6,032 bases of DNA, taken from NCBI GenBank assembly GCA_023435325.1, contig JAEYRT010000291.1:1-6032 (forward strand), given 5' to 3'. A program made the translations under genes and the position numbers. Below, piece after piece: positions 1 to 6,032 of the stretch (positions are counted from its first letter, which is position 1; each line of letters begins with the position of its first letter). The notes under the pieces are model-generated. The model was not told where the DNA came from. It saw nothing but the letters and a program-made list of their open reading frames with translations, and made no database searches. Source of the stretch: Pseudomonadota bacterium. Its GTDB lineage: Bacteria > Pseudomonadota > Gammaproteobacteria > Burkholderiales > Burkholderiaceae_C.

Positions 1-393
1 TCGTTTGCGTACCGCCCTCGTCTCACCGACGCATTCCGTCTTATAAAGCGCAATATCAAACACTTGGCGGGTGGATGCATCGGTGCTCACGGAACAAAGC
101 ACCATGCGCAATACCCTCAAGATGCCATCCAATGCACAGGATGACTCTTTTGAAGCCGCCTGCACTGCTGCCCATGCCTGTTCGAATGGCAAAGTCGTCC
201 TCTGCATCAGCGCGTCAAATAGATCCGCCTTGTCTTTAAAGTGCCAGTAAATCGCACCACGCGTCAACGCCGCTTGCTGCGCCACCTCAGCCAAAGAGGC
301 GCCTGCGACTCCTTTCGCATGGAAAACAGCTTGTGCAGCGTCGAGCAGCTTGTTGCGTGTTGCTTCTGCATCTTCCTTGGTTCTACGGACCAT
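1..393 (-). CDS. acrR: TetR/AcrR-family transcriptional repressor of the adjacent efflux operon (partial, C-terminus off the left edge)
   Basis: The minus strand reads open from an ATG at 393-391 to base 1 without a stop, giving 131 residues of a protein usually about 210 long. The ligand-binding C-terminal part is therefore mostly missing because of the window edge, not a mutation. The start MVRRTKEDAEATRNKLLDAA is typical of AcrR/TtgR repressors. The helix-turn-helix spans about residues 33-52, with the recognition helix around TRGAIYWHF (44-52) followed by KDKADLF. This stretch is nearly identical to E. coli AcrR as I recall it. Residues 112-126 resemble the AcrR stretch that follows the first ligand-domain helices. 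A purine-rich AGGGGA (403-398, minus) lies four bases before the ATG and supports this start. The gene diverges from the adaptor gene with 186 bp between their starts, so it probably represses the pump operon and itself, with release by pump substrates (inference). Cysteines are visible at 86, 100 and 121; I assign them no role. Confidence 0.93.
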   Translation of the reverse strand, partial: MVRRTKEDAEATRNKLLDAAQAVFHAKGVAGASLAEVAQQAALTRGAIYWHFKDKADLFDALMQRTTLPFEQAWAAVQAASKESSCALDGILRVLRMVLCSVSTDASTRQVFDIALYKTECVGETRAVRKR

Positions 394-426
394 TCTTTCC
401 CCTGTGCATGCGTTCGCAGTCTGGTT

Positions 427-488
427 TTGCACCATCCATGCGAGCAAGACTACAATGTTTTGCCAATATACATTCAGGATTGTATGTA
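427..488 (+). promoter_or_regulatory. Candidate sigma70 promoter(s) for the efflux operon
   Basis: Two plus-strand pairings are visible. The first is TTGCCA (460-465), a 17-bp spacer, then TATGTA (483-488); the -35 is good, the -10 weak, and the operator fills the spacer and covers the -10. The second is TTGCAC (427-432), an 18-bp spacer, then TACAAT (451-456); the -35 is weak, the -10 good, and the start would fall just before the operator. Both fit repression by a protein bound at 466-491, and the sequence alone does not decide between them. On the minus strand, TATATT (470-465) and TACAAT (484-479) could be -10 elements for the repressor gene, but neither has a convincing -35. Confidence 0.4.
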
Positions 489-491
489 TAT
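466..491. promoter_or_regulatory. Imperfect palindromic operator, AcrR-box-like, probable site for the divergent repressor
   Basis: The arms ATATACAT (466-473) and ATGTATAT (484-491) are perfect inverted repeats around a 10-bp centre, in which a further CA/TG pair (475-476 / 481-482) also matches. The right half, ATTGTATGTA (479-488), differs at one position from AATGTATGTA, the right arm of the E. coli acrAB operator as I remember it. The 24 bp at 465-488 match that operator at about 18 positions. The repressor's recognition helix is also AcrR-like, so the pairing is coherent. The palindrome lies between the two divergent genes and overlaps candidate promoter hexamers on both strands, so a bound repressor could block both directions. 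The symmetry is seen directly; binding is inferred. Confidence 0.75.
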
Positions 492-500
492 CTCATTTTC

Positions 501-538
501 CGCAAGCGCGCGTAATTGACTGATAGGCCGCGCTTGCG
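501..538. repeat. Perfect 10-bp GC-rich inverted repeat in the control region
   Basis: CGCAAGCGCG (501-510) and CGCGCTTGCG (529-538) are exact reverse complements separated by 18 bp. The symmetry stops immediately on both sides. If transcription starts upstream near the operator, this stretch lies in the 5' leader of the adaptor mRNA and could form a stem with an 18-nt loop, ending about 30 bases before the ribosome-binding site. It could instead be a second protein-binding palindrome. No U-run follows, so it is not a standard intrinsic terminator. The repeat itself is certain; its function is unknown. Confidence 0.6.
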
Positions 539-579
539 CAGTACTTGCTGCTTTAGACCCCATCCTCCAAAGGACAACT

Positions 580-1836
580 ATGCACCTCACTAGCCACACC
601 CGTGTTTCGACATGGGAGCGACTGCTTCGCCCGGCTCCGATTGCTCTTGCATGCGCACTCGCACTCACGGCCTGTGGAAAAAATGAAGACCAAGCACCGC
701 AAGCTGCGGCGCAAAGCGCTGCGCCCCAGATCCCCGTAGGCGTGATTACGGCAACACCCAGCGAAGTCGGTGTGGTGACAGAATTGCCCGGTCGAGTAGA
801 AGCATCTCGCGTTGCGCAGGTGCGCGCGCGCAGTGCAGGCATCTTGCAAAAGCGGCTCTTTCAAGAAGGCTCTGATGTAAAAGCCGGACAGGCCTTGTTC
901 CGCATTGATGCTGCGCCGTACGAAGCCGCAGCGCAGAGCGCACGTGCAACGCTGGCCCGCGCAGAAGCCAGCCTTGTGCAAACTTCTGCACAACTCGAAC
1001 GTTTTCGTCCTTTGGTGGAAGCCAATGCCATCAGCAAACAGGACTTCGTGAATGCAGAGGCAGCGCAAAAGCAAGCACAGGCAGAAGTGGCTGCGGCCAA
1101 AGCTGCCGTACGTAGCGCGGAAATCAACCTGGGCTATGCCAACGTCACAGCACCGATTTCAGGGCGCATAGGTCAAGCTTTGGTGACAGAGGGCGCCTTG
1201 GTGGGCCAGGGCGAAGCCACACCTTTGGCCGTCATTCAACAGATCAACCCTGTCTATGTAAATTTCACACAATCTGCGACAGAAGCCTTCAAGCTGCGCA
1301 AAGCCATGGATGAAGGCAAGCTCAAATCTGCGGGCCAGCAATCTGCGGAGATACGAGTCATCTTGGACGATGGCTCTGAGTATGAACTGCCTGGCAAATT
1401 ATTGTTCAGTGATTTAGCCGTCGACGCCACTACGGGTCAAGTGACATTGCGTGCACAGATCCCCAACCCCAAGGGTCTGCTGCTACCTGGTCTGTATGTA
1501 CGCATCCGCATGGAGCAGGCCCAGGCGACCAATGCCATCACCGTTCCTCAACAAGCCGTAACGCGCACCGAACAAGGCGACACGGTGAGTGTGGTGTCGG
1601 CAGACGGTCAAGTCAGTGTGCGTCCTGTCAAAGTCAGCATGGCCAGTGGTAATCGCTGGGTTATCCAAGAGGGGCTTCAAGCCGGTGAGCAAGTCATGGT
1701 TGACGGCTTCCAAAAACTGCAAATGCTGCCGCCCGGCACGCCTGTGAAGGCAGTTCCTTGGACCGCACCTGGTGAAACGCCTGCCCGCCCTGCAGAGGCA
1801 GCCCAACCAGCAGCACAAGGCACACCAGCCCAATAA
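580..1836 (+). CDS. acrA: RND efflux periplasmic adaptor (membrane fusion protein) lipoprotein, AcrA/MexA type
   Basis: This 418-residue protein is slightly longer than AcrA or MexA. It bridges the inner-membrane pump and the outer-membrane channel from the periplasm. The start is supported by AAAGGA at 569-574, five bases upstream. The signal sequence ends in a lipobox, LTAC, with Cys32 as the predicted lipidated residue; the following GK resembles mature MexA. Domains in order: first lipoyl half (about 70-112, with ELPGR and GSDVKAGQALFRID), alpha-helical hairpin (about 113-187), second lipoyl half (about 188-222, VTAPISGRIG), beta-barrel (about 223-312), and membrane-proximal domain (about 318-390). 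An Ala/Pro-rich tail of about 28 residues follows. The hairpin tip carries R141, L145 and S152, matching the R-x3-L-x6-S motif through which AcrA-type adaptors contact TolC/OprM-type channels. It is the first gene of the operon, 16 bp before the pump gene, and lies directly downstream of the operator. The symbol is given at family level. Confidence 0.95.
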   Translation: MHLTSHTRVSTWERLLRPAPIALACALALTACGKNEDQAPQAAAQSAAPQIPVGVITATPSEVGVVTELPGRVEASRVAQVRARSAGILQKRLFQEGSDVKAGQALFRIDAAPYEAAAQSARATLARAEASLVQTSAQLERFRPLVEANAISKQDFVNAEAAQKQAQAEVAAAKAAVRSAEINLGYANVTAPISGRIGQALVTEGALVGQGEATPLAVIQQINPVYVNFTQSATEAFKLRKAMDEGKLKSAGQQSAEIRVILDDGSEYELPGKLLFSDLAVDATTGQVTLRAQIPNPKGLLLPGLYVRIRMEQAQATNAITVPQQAVTRTEQGDTVSVVSADGQVSVRPVKVSMASGNRWVIQEGLQAGEQVMVDGFQKLQMLPPGTPVKAVPWTAPGETPARPAEAAQPAAQGTPAQ

Positions 1837-1852
1837 ATGAGGACCTTGTCAC

Positions 1853-4800
1853 ATGGCTAAATTCTTTATTGAGCGCCCCATCTTCGCGTGGGTGGTGGCG
1901 CTCTTCATCATGGTGGTGGGTGCGGTCTCCATCACTCAGCTACCCATTGCCCAGTACCCACCTGTGGCACCGCCCGCGATTGTGGTGAGTGCAGTCTATC
2001 CAGGCGCATCGGCACAGACGCTGGAAGACAGCGTACTGTCTGTCATTGAACGCGAAATGAATGGCGCAACCGGCCTGCTCTACATGGAATCGGTCGCACA
2101 GTCCAATGGCACTGGCACGGTCACCATCAGCTTCGAGCAGGGCACCAACCCCGAACTGGCGCAGGTGGACGTACAAAACCGGTTGTCACGCGCCACACCG
2201 CGCCTGCCGGCAGCGGTAACGCAGCAAGGCGTGAAGGTGGATAAATCCACTTCCAATTTCTTGCTGTTCTCCATGCTGTCCTCATCCAACCCCGAGTGGG
2301 ATGTGGTGCGCATCGGTGACTACGCATCGCGCAACGTGGTGCCGGAAATCCAGCGCCTAGAAGGCATTGGCCAGGTACAGCTGTTTGGCTCCGAACAGGC
2401 CATGCGCATCTGGATCGATCCTGCAAAGCTGGAAGGCTTCAAACTCTCCAGCGCACAAGTGATTGCAGCCATCCGTGCACAGAATGCCCAGGTGGCTTCA
2501 GGTGCGATCGGTGACCTCCCCGGGATTGCGGGACAAGGCATCACGGCAACAGTGACCGTACGTGGACAGCTGGCTACACCCGAAGAGTTCGGAAACATCG
2601 TTTTGCGTGCAGACACTTCGGGCGCTGCAGTACGCCTGAAAGATGTGGCGCGTATTGAAATCGGTGGTCAGAGCTACGCCACGGCTGCCCGACTGAACGG
2701 CCAGCCGGCTGCCGGTATCGGTGTACAGCTTTCTCCTTCGGGTAATGCTTTGGCTGCTGCGCAGGCGGTACGCGCCAAGATGGACGAGCTGTCGCAGTAT
2801 TTCCCAGAAGGAATGAGCTACTCCATTCCTTATGACAGCTCCAACTTTGTCAGCATTTCGATCACCAAGGTGGCACACACGCTGCTGGAAGCGGTGGCGC
2901 TGGTGTTCCTGGTGATGTTCCTGTTCTTGCAGAATTGGCGCTACACCATCATTCCCACCATCGTGGTGCCCGTGGCCCTGCTTGGCACGTTTGCAACCTT
3001 GCTGGCGCTGGGCTTCTCGATCAACGTATTGACCATGTTCGGCATGGTGCTGGTCATCGGTATCGTGGTTGACGACGCCATTGTGGTGGTGGAGAACGTG
3101 GAGCGCATCATGAGCGAGGAAGGACTTCCTCCGAAAGAAGCCACACGCAAGGCCATGGGACAGATTTCTGGCGCCATCGTCGGGGTGACCGTGGTGCTGA
3201 TTTCGGTGTTCGTCCCCCTGGCATTTTTCTCTGGCTCTACCGGCAATATTTATCGCCAGTTCGCCACCGTGATGGTGGCCTCGATCAGCTTCTCCGCCTT
3301 CATGGCACTGTCGCTCACGCCCGCACTGTGCGGCACTTTGCTCAAACCCGTGCAGGCTGGCCACCATCTGGAAGGCAAGGGCTTCTTTGGCTGGTTCAAT
3401 CGCAACTTTGCCAAAGGTGCCAAACGCTATGAAAGCGTGGTCGCACGCATGCTCAACAAAGCAGCACGCTATCTGATCATCTATGTGGCCATCATTGCGG
3501 CCGTGGCCGTGATATACAACCGCCTGCCCACCTCTTTCCTGCCTGGTGAAGACCAGGGCAACGTACTGGTGAACGTACAGCTGCCTGCGGGAGCCACGGC
3601 AGAGCGCACCGAAAACGTGATGAAGCAGGTCGAGGACTTCGTGTTGCAACAGCCTGAAGTCAGCGACATGGTCAGCGTGATCGGTTTCAGCTTCTCGGGC
3701 CAGGGACAAAACGCGGCAATCGCCTTCATTACGCTCAAGAACTGGGATGAACGCAAGGCGCCCGAACAGCACGCAGACGCAGTGGCCGGCCGCATCATGG
3801 GCGCCACGGCAGGTATCCGTGATGCCTTCATCTTTGCCCTGAGCCCTCCTCCCATTCCGGAACTGGGTGTGTCTTCGGGCTTTAGCGTGCGTCTGCAGGA
3901 CCGCGGCAGCTTAGGCCATGACGCGCTGGTGAATGCACGCAACATGTTCCTGGGCATGGCAGCGCAAAGTCCTATCCTGACGCAAGTGCGTCCCGATGGT
4001 CTGGAAGACGCGCCGCAATTGCGGATCAATATTGACCGTGACAAGGCCAATGCGCTGGGGGTTAGTTTTGACAGCATCAACACGGCGTTGTCGACTGCCA
4101 TGGGCTCTGCCTATGTCAACGACTTCCCCAACCGGGGACGCCTGCAGCGCGTGATCGTGCAAGCGGATGCCCCTTCACGCATGCAGCCTGATGATCTGCT
4201 CAAGATCAACGCGTCCAACAACCGCGGTGAACCCGTGCCTCTGTCTGCCTTTGCATCCGTCAACTGGGTCAAGGGTGCACAGCAAACCGTGCGCTACAAC
4301 GGCTATCCCGCGATGAAGCTTTCAGGCGCGCCCGCTCCTGGCTACAGCACAGGCGATGCCATGGCCGAGGTGGAACGCATCGTCTCGCAACTGCCACAGG
4401 GCTTTGGCTTTGAGTGGACGGGCCAGTCGTATGAAGAAAAGCTGGCAGGCTCGCAATCGCTGATCCTGTACAGCTTTGCGATCTTGGCGGTGTTCCTGTG
4501 CTTGGCTGCGCTTTACGAAAGCTGGACCATTCCAATGGCTGTGATCTTGGTTGTGCCTTTGGGTGTGATTGGTGTGCTGCTGGCCACTTTGCTGCGCGGC
4601 TATGCCAATGACGTGTACTTCCAGGTCGGTCTGATCACAGTGATCGGCCTGTCTGCCAAGAACGCGATTTTGATTATCGAGTTCGCCAAGGATCTACAAG
4701 CCCAAGGCAAAAGCATTGTGGCATCAGCACTGGAAGCTGCGCACCTGCGCTTCCGCCCCATCATCATGACGTCGCTGGCGTTTGGTCTGGGTGTGGTTCC

Positions 4801-5014
4801 CTTGGTGCTGGCCTCGGGCGCCAGCTCCGCCAGCCAGCGTGCCATTGGCACCGGCGTGCTGGGCGGCATGGTGACTGGCACCATGCTGGCGGTGTTCTTC
4901 GTGCCTGTCTTCTTTGTCGTGGTGCGTACCCTTTTCAAGGGCAAAGCCCAGCCGCCAACCACTGCAACCACCACCGCCCCCGCTGGCGCAGCAGGAGTGG
5001 ATCACCATGCGTAA
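1853..5014 (+). CDS. acrB: RND multidrug efflux pump, hydrophobe/amphiphile efflux-1 (HAE1) family, AcrB/MexB type
   Basis: This 1053-residue protein is full length for the family (AcrB has 1049). It is the trimeric inner-membrane drug/proton antiporter of the complex. TGAGGA (1838-1843) lies nine bases before the ATG. The N-terminus MAKFFIERPIFAWV is typical. TM1 is at about 11-29, a porter domain follows, TM2-6 lie at about 337-497, TM7 at about 540-556, a second porter domain follows, and TM8-12 lie at about 869-1027. The proton-relay residues are present: D407 and D408 in GIVVDDAIVVVEN (the same numbers as AcrB), K936 in GLSAKNAIL, and R966 in the LRFRPI segment, equivalent to AcrB K940 and R971. 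Distal-pocket phenylalanines are kept at F136, F178, F612, F614 and F625, but the AcrB F610 position appears to be V607. The tail after about 1030 is Thr/Ala/Pro-rich and ends VDHHA, reminiscent of the AcrB end. Substrates cannot be deduced. The symbol is given at family level; mexB or ttgB would be equally apt. Confidence 0.97.
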   Translation: MAKFFIERPIFAWVVALFIMVVGAVSITQLPIAQYPPVAPPAIVVSAVYPGASAQTLEDSVLSVIEREMNGATGLLYMESVAQSNGTGTVTISFEQGTNPELAQVDVQNRLSRATPRLPAAVTQQGVKVDKSTSNFLLFSMLSSSNPEWDVVRIGDYASRNVVPEIQRLEGIGQVQLFGSEQAMRIWIDPAKLEGFKLSSAQVIAAIRAQNAQVASGAIGDLPGIAGQGITATVTVRGQLATPEEFGNIVLRADTSGAAVRLKDVARIEIGGQSYATAARLNGQPAAGIGVQLSPSGNALAAAQAVRAKMDELSQYFPEGMSYSIPYDSSNFVSISITKVAHTLLEAVALVFLVMFLFLQNWRYTIIPTIVVPVALLGTFATLLALGFSINVLTMFGMVLVIGIVVDDAIVVVENVERIMSEEGLPPKEATRKAMGQISGAIVGVTVVLISVFVPLAFFSGSTGNIYRQFATVMVASISFSAFMALSLTPALCGTLLKPVQAGHHLEGKGFFGWFNRNFAKGAKRYESVVARMLNKAARYLIIYVAIIAAVAVIYNRLPTSFLPGEDQGNVLVNVQLPAGATAERTENVMKQVEDFVLQQPEVSDMVSVIGFSFSGQGQNAAIAFITLKNWDERKAPEQHADAVAGRIMGATAGIRDAFIFALSPPPIPELGVSSGFSVRLQDRGSLGHDALVNARNMFLGMAAQSPILTQVRPDGLEDAPQLRINIDRDKANALGVSFDSINTALSTAMGSAYVNDFPNRGRLQRVIVQADAPSRMQPDDLLKINASNNRGEPVPLSAFASVNWVKGAQQTVRYNGYPAMKLSGAPAPGYSTGDAMAEVERIVSQLPQGFGFEWTGQSYEEKLAGSQSLILYSFAILAVFLCLAALYESWTIPMAVILVVPLGVIGVLLATLLRGYANDVYFQVGLITVIGLSAKNAILIIEFAKDLQAQGKSIVASALEAAHLRFRPIIMTSLAFGLGVVPLVLASGASSASQRAIGTGVLGGMVTGTMLAVFFVPVFFVVVRTLFKGKAQPPTTATTTAPAGAAGVDHHA
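4993..5014 (+). promoter_or_regulatory. Ribosome-binding site inside the pump gene and 8-bp stop/start overlap
   Basis: AGGAG (4993-4997) lies nine bases before the ATG at 5007, within the last codons of the pump gene. The channel gene's ATG begins inside the pump's final Ala and stop codons, so the two reading frames share ATGCGTAA (5007-5014). This arrangement fixes the channel start and suggests translational coupling, which would tie channel output to pump output (inference). Confidence 0.75.
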
Positions 5015-6032
5015 ACATTTTTCCTTGATTGCACTGGCCGCTGCTGCGGCCTTGTCGGGCTGCTCGTTGATACCAAGCTACGAACGCCCTGCCGCCCCCG
5101 TGCCAGAGGCATATGCGCTTCCTGCAGCACAGGGCGACAACACACCCATCGCATGGCGCGACTATTTCACGGACAGCCGCCTGCAGCAGTTGATCGAATT
5201 GGCGCTGGCCAACAATCGCGACATGCGCATTGCAGTGCTGAACCTGGAGCAGGCGCGCGCGCAGTTTCAGATTCAGCGTTCGGCCCTGCTCCCCAGCGTA
5301 GGGGGGGTGGCCTCCGCCAATCGTGGCAACAGCCAGATCACAGGAGAGCTAGGCAATACCTTCTCCGTGGGACTGGCCATATCTGCGTGGGAACTGGATT
5401 TCTTTGGCCGCATCAACAGCCTCAAGGAAGCTGCGCTGGCCCAGTACCTAGCCACCGATGAAGGCCGCAAAGCCTATGAACTCGCGCTGGTCACAAGCGT
5501 GGCCCAGGCCTGGTTGGCCGTGATTGCCGATGAGGAGTTGCTCGACATCTCCCGTCGTACCCTTCAGACCCGGGAAGAATCGATCAAGCTGGCCAAGCTG
5601 CGCTTTGATGCTGGCTTTGCTTCGGAGCTGGATTACCGCCAAGCCGAATCACTGACCGAAGCAGCACGCGCAACCTTCGCCCAGCAACAGCGCCAGCGCG
5701 CACTGGATGAAAACGCATTGGCGCTCCTCATCGGACAGCAGGTGCCCGCAGAATTGCTGCGCAGCATTGCAGGCAGCAAGTTGTCCGAAGTTGCACCGAT
5801 GGCTGACATTCCTGCGGGACTGCCTTCGGACCTGCTGGTACGTCGCCCCGACATCCGGGCAGCAGAGCAACAGCTGATTGCAGCCAATGCCAACATCGGC
5901 GCTGCGCGCGCAGCATTTTTCCCCAGTATTTCGTTGACGGCGCAGTACGGCAGTGTCAGCAATGAGCTGTCGAACCTGTTTAACAACGGCACCTGGGGGT
6001 TCAATGTCGGCCCGACACTCAATCTGCCCCTG
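5007..6032 (+). CDS. oprM: Outer-membrane factor lipoprotein of the efflux complex, OprM/AdeK (NodT) family (partial, C-terminus off the right edge)
   Basis: The frame is open from the ATG at 5007 to the window's last base without a stop, giving 342 residues of a protein usually about 470-490 long; truncation is by the edge. The product is the trimeric outer-membrane channel that passes pump substrates outside. The start MRKHFSLIAL leads into an alanine-rich signal ending in the lipobox LSGC, with Cys19 as predicted lipidation site. Next come the family's W50-R-D-Y-F segment and the first outer-membrane efflux repeat (about 55-245). That repeat contains AWELDFFGRI (127-136) and RFDAGFASELDYRQAE (199-214), the latter where TolC has its VGL tip motif. 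The hallmark LPSDLLVRRPDIR (272-284) opens the second repeat, followed by GAARAAFFPSISL (298-310). A run of seven G at 5301-5307 leaves the frame intact. Position last in the operon, overlapping the pump gene, matches mexAB-oprM order. The symbol is given at family level. Confidence 0.95.
   Translation, partial: MRKHFSLIALAAAAALSGCSLIPSYERPAAPVPEAYALPAAQGDNTPIAWRDYFTDSRLQQLIELALANNRDMRIAVLNLEQARAQFQIQRSALLPSVGGVASANRGNSQITGELGNTFSVGLAISAWELDFFGRINSLKEAALAQYLATDEGRKAYELALVTSVAQAWLAVIADEELLDISRRTLQTREESIKLAKLRFDAGFASELDYRQAESLTEAARATFAQQQRQRALDENALALLIGQQVPAELLRSIAGSKLSEVAPMADIPAGLPSDLLVRRPDIRAAEQQLIAANANIGAARAAFFPSISLTAQYGSVSNELSNLFNNGTWGFNVGPTLNLPL

Noticed and set aside
241..519. A 92-codon plus-strand open frame crossing the repressor N-terminus and control region
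   Set aside because: It is antisense to the clear TetR helix-turn-helix coding sequence, with Cys/Arg-rich composition and no recognisable family.
516..521. TTGACT as a -35 element between the arms of the second inverted repeat
   Set aside because: It is close to consensus, but 16-19 bp downstream there is only CAGTAC/AGTACT-like sequence and no credible -10 element.
501..538. The inverted repeat as an intrinsic terminator or attenuator
   Set aside because: The 18-nt loop is long and no T-run follows the second arm on either strand, and no leader peptide was evident.
2498..3772. A 424-codon open frame antisense to the pump gene
   Set aside because: Its translation is a His/Gln/Arg-rich composition typical of the reverse complement of a GC-rich membrane-protein gene. 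No recognisable domain is visible, and it lies entirely within the well-supported pump CDS.
5153..5461. A 102-codon plus-strand open frame inside the channel gene
   Set aside because: It is a shifted frame of the outer-membrane factor, whose own frame is open across the region and carries family motifs before, within and after it.
1..6032. A novel biological system, mobile element, CRISPR array or RNA gene
   Set aside because: All long stretches are explained by one conventional RND efflux operon and its repressor. I saw no repeat arrays, transposase motifs, insertion-sequence ends, or tRNA/rRNA sequence.

Overview
The window holds a tripartite RND (resistance-nodulation-division) multidrug efflux locus of the AcrAB/MexAB-OprM type with its divergent TetR-family repressor. 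It probably comes from a Gram-negative betaproteobacterium, most plausibly Comamonadaceae and perhaps Comamonas. The Gram-negative call rests on an inner-membrane RND pump, a lipoprotein adaptor and an outer-membrane channel. The taxon is inferred from protein flavour and moderately high GC and has not been tested by search. No mobile elements, tRNA/rRNA genes or CRISPR arrays were seen.

Layout. Positions 1-393 on the minus strand carry the N-terminal 131 residues of an AcrR-like repressor, cut by the window's left edge. Positions 394-579 form the divergent control region. It contains an AcrR-box-like palindrome (466-491), candidate promoter hexamers around it, and a perfect 10-bp GC-rich inverted repeat (501-510 / 529-538) just upstream of the adaptor gene. 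Three plus-strand genes follow as a tight operon: the periplasmic adaptor lipoprotein (580-1836, AcrA/MexA-like), the RND pump (1853-5014, AcrB/MexB-like, 1053 aa), and an OprM-type outer-membrane factor (5007 to the right edge, 342 residues, C-terminus missing). The adaptor-pump gap is 16 bp. The pump and channel genes overlap by 8 bp.

How they work together. The trimeric pump uses the proton gradient to expel lipophilic or amphiphilic compounds. The adaptor bridges pump and channel, and the outer-membrane factor opens to the outside. The repressor would bind the shared control region and release when a ligand occupies its C-terminal domain. Key residues are intact: pump proton-relay D407, D408, K936 and R966, the adaptor's R-x3-L-x6-S hairpin-tip motif, and lipoboxes on adaptor and channel.

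The locus looks like a conventional, intact efflux operon. I found no evidence of a previously undescribed system. The points worth a second look are regulatory (the operator and the second inverted repeat) and a likely Phe-to-Val change in the pump's drug-binding pocket.
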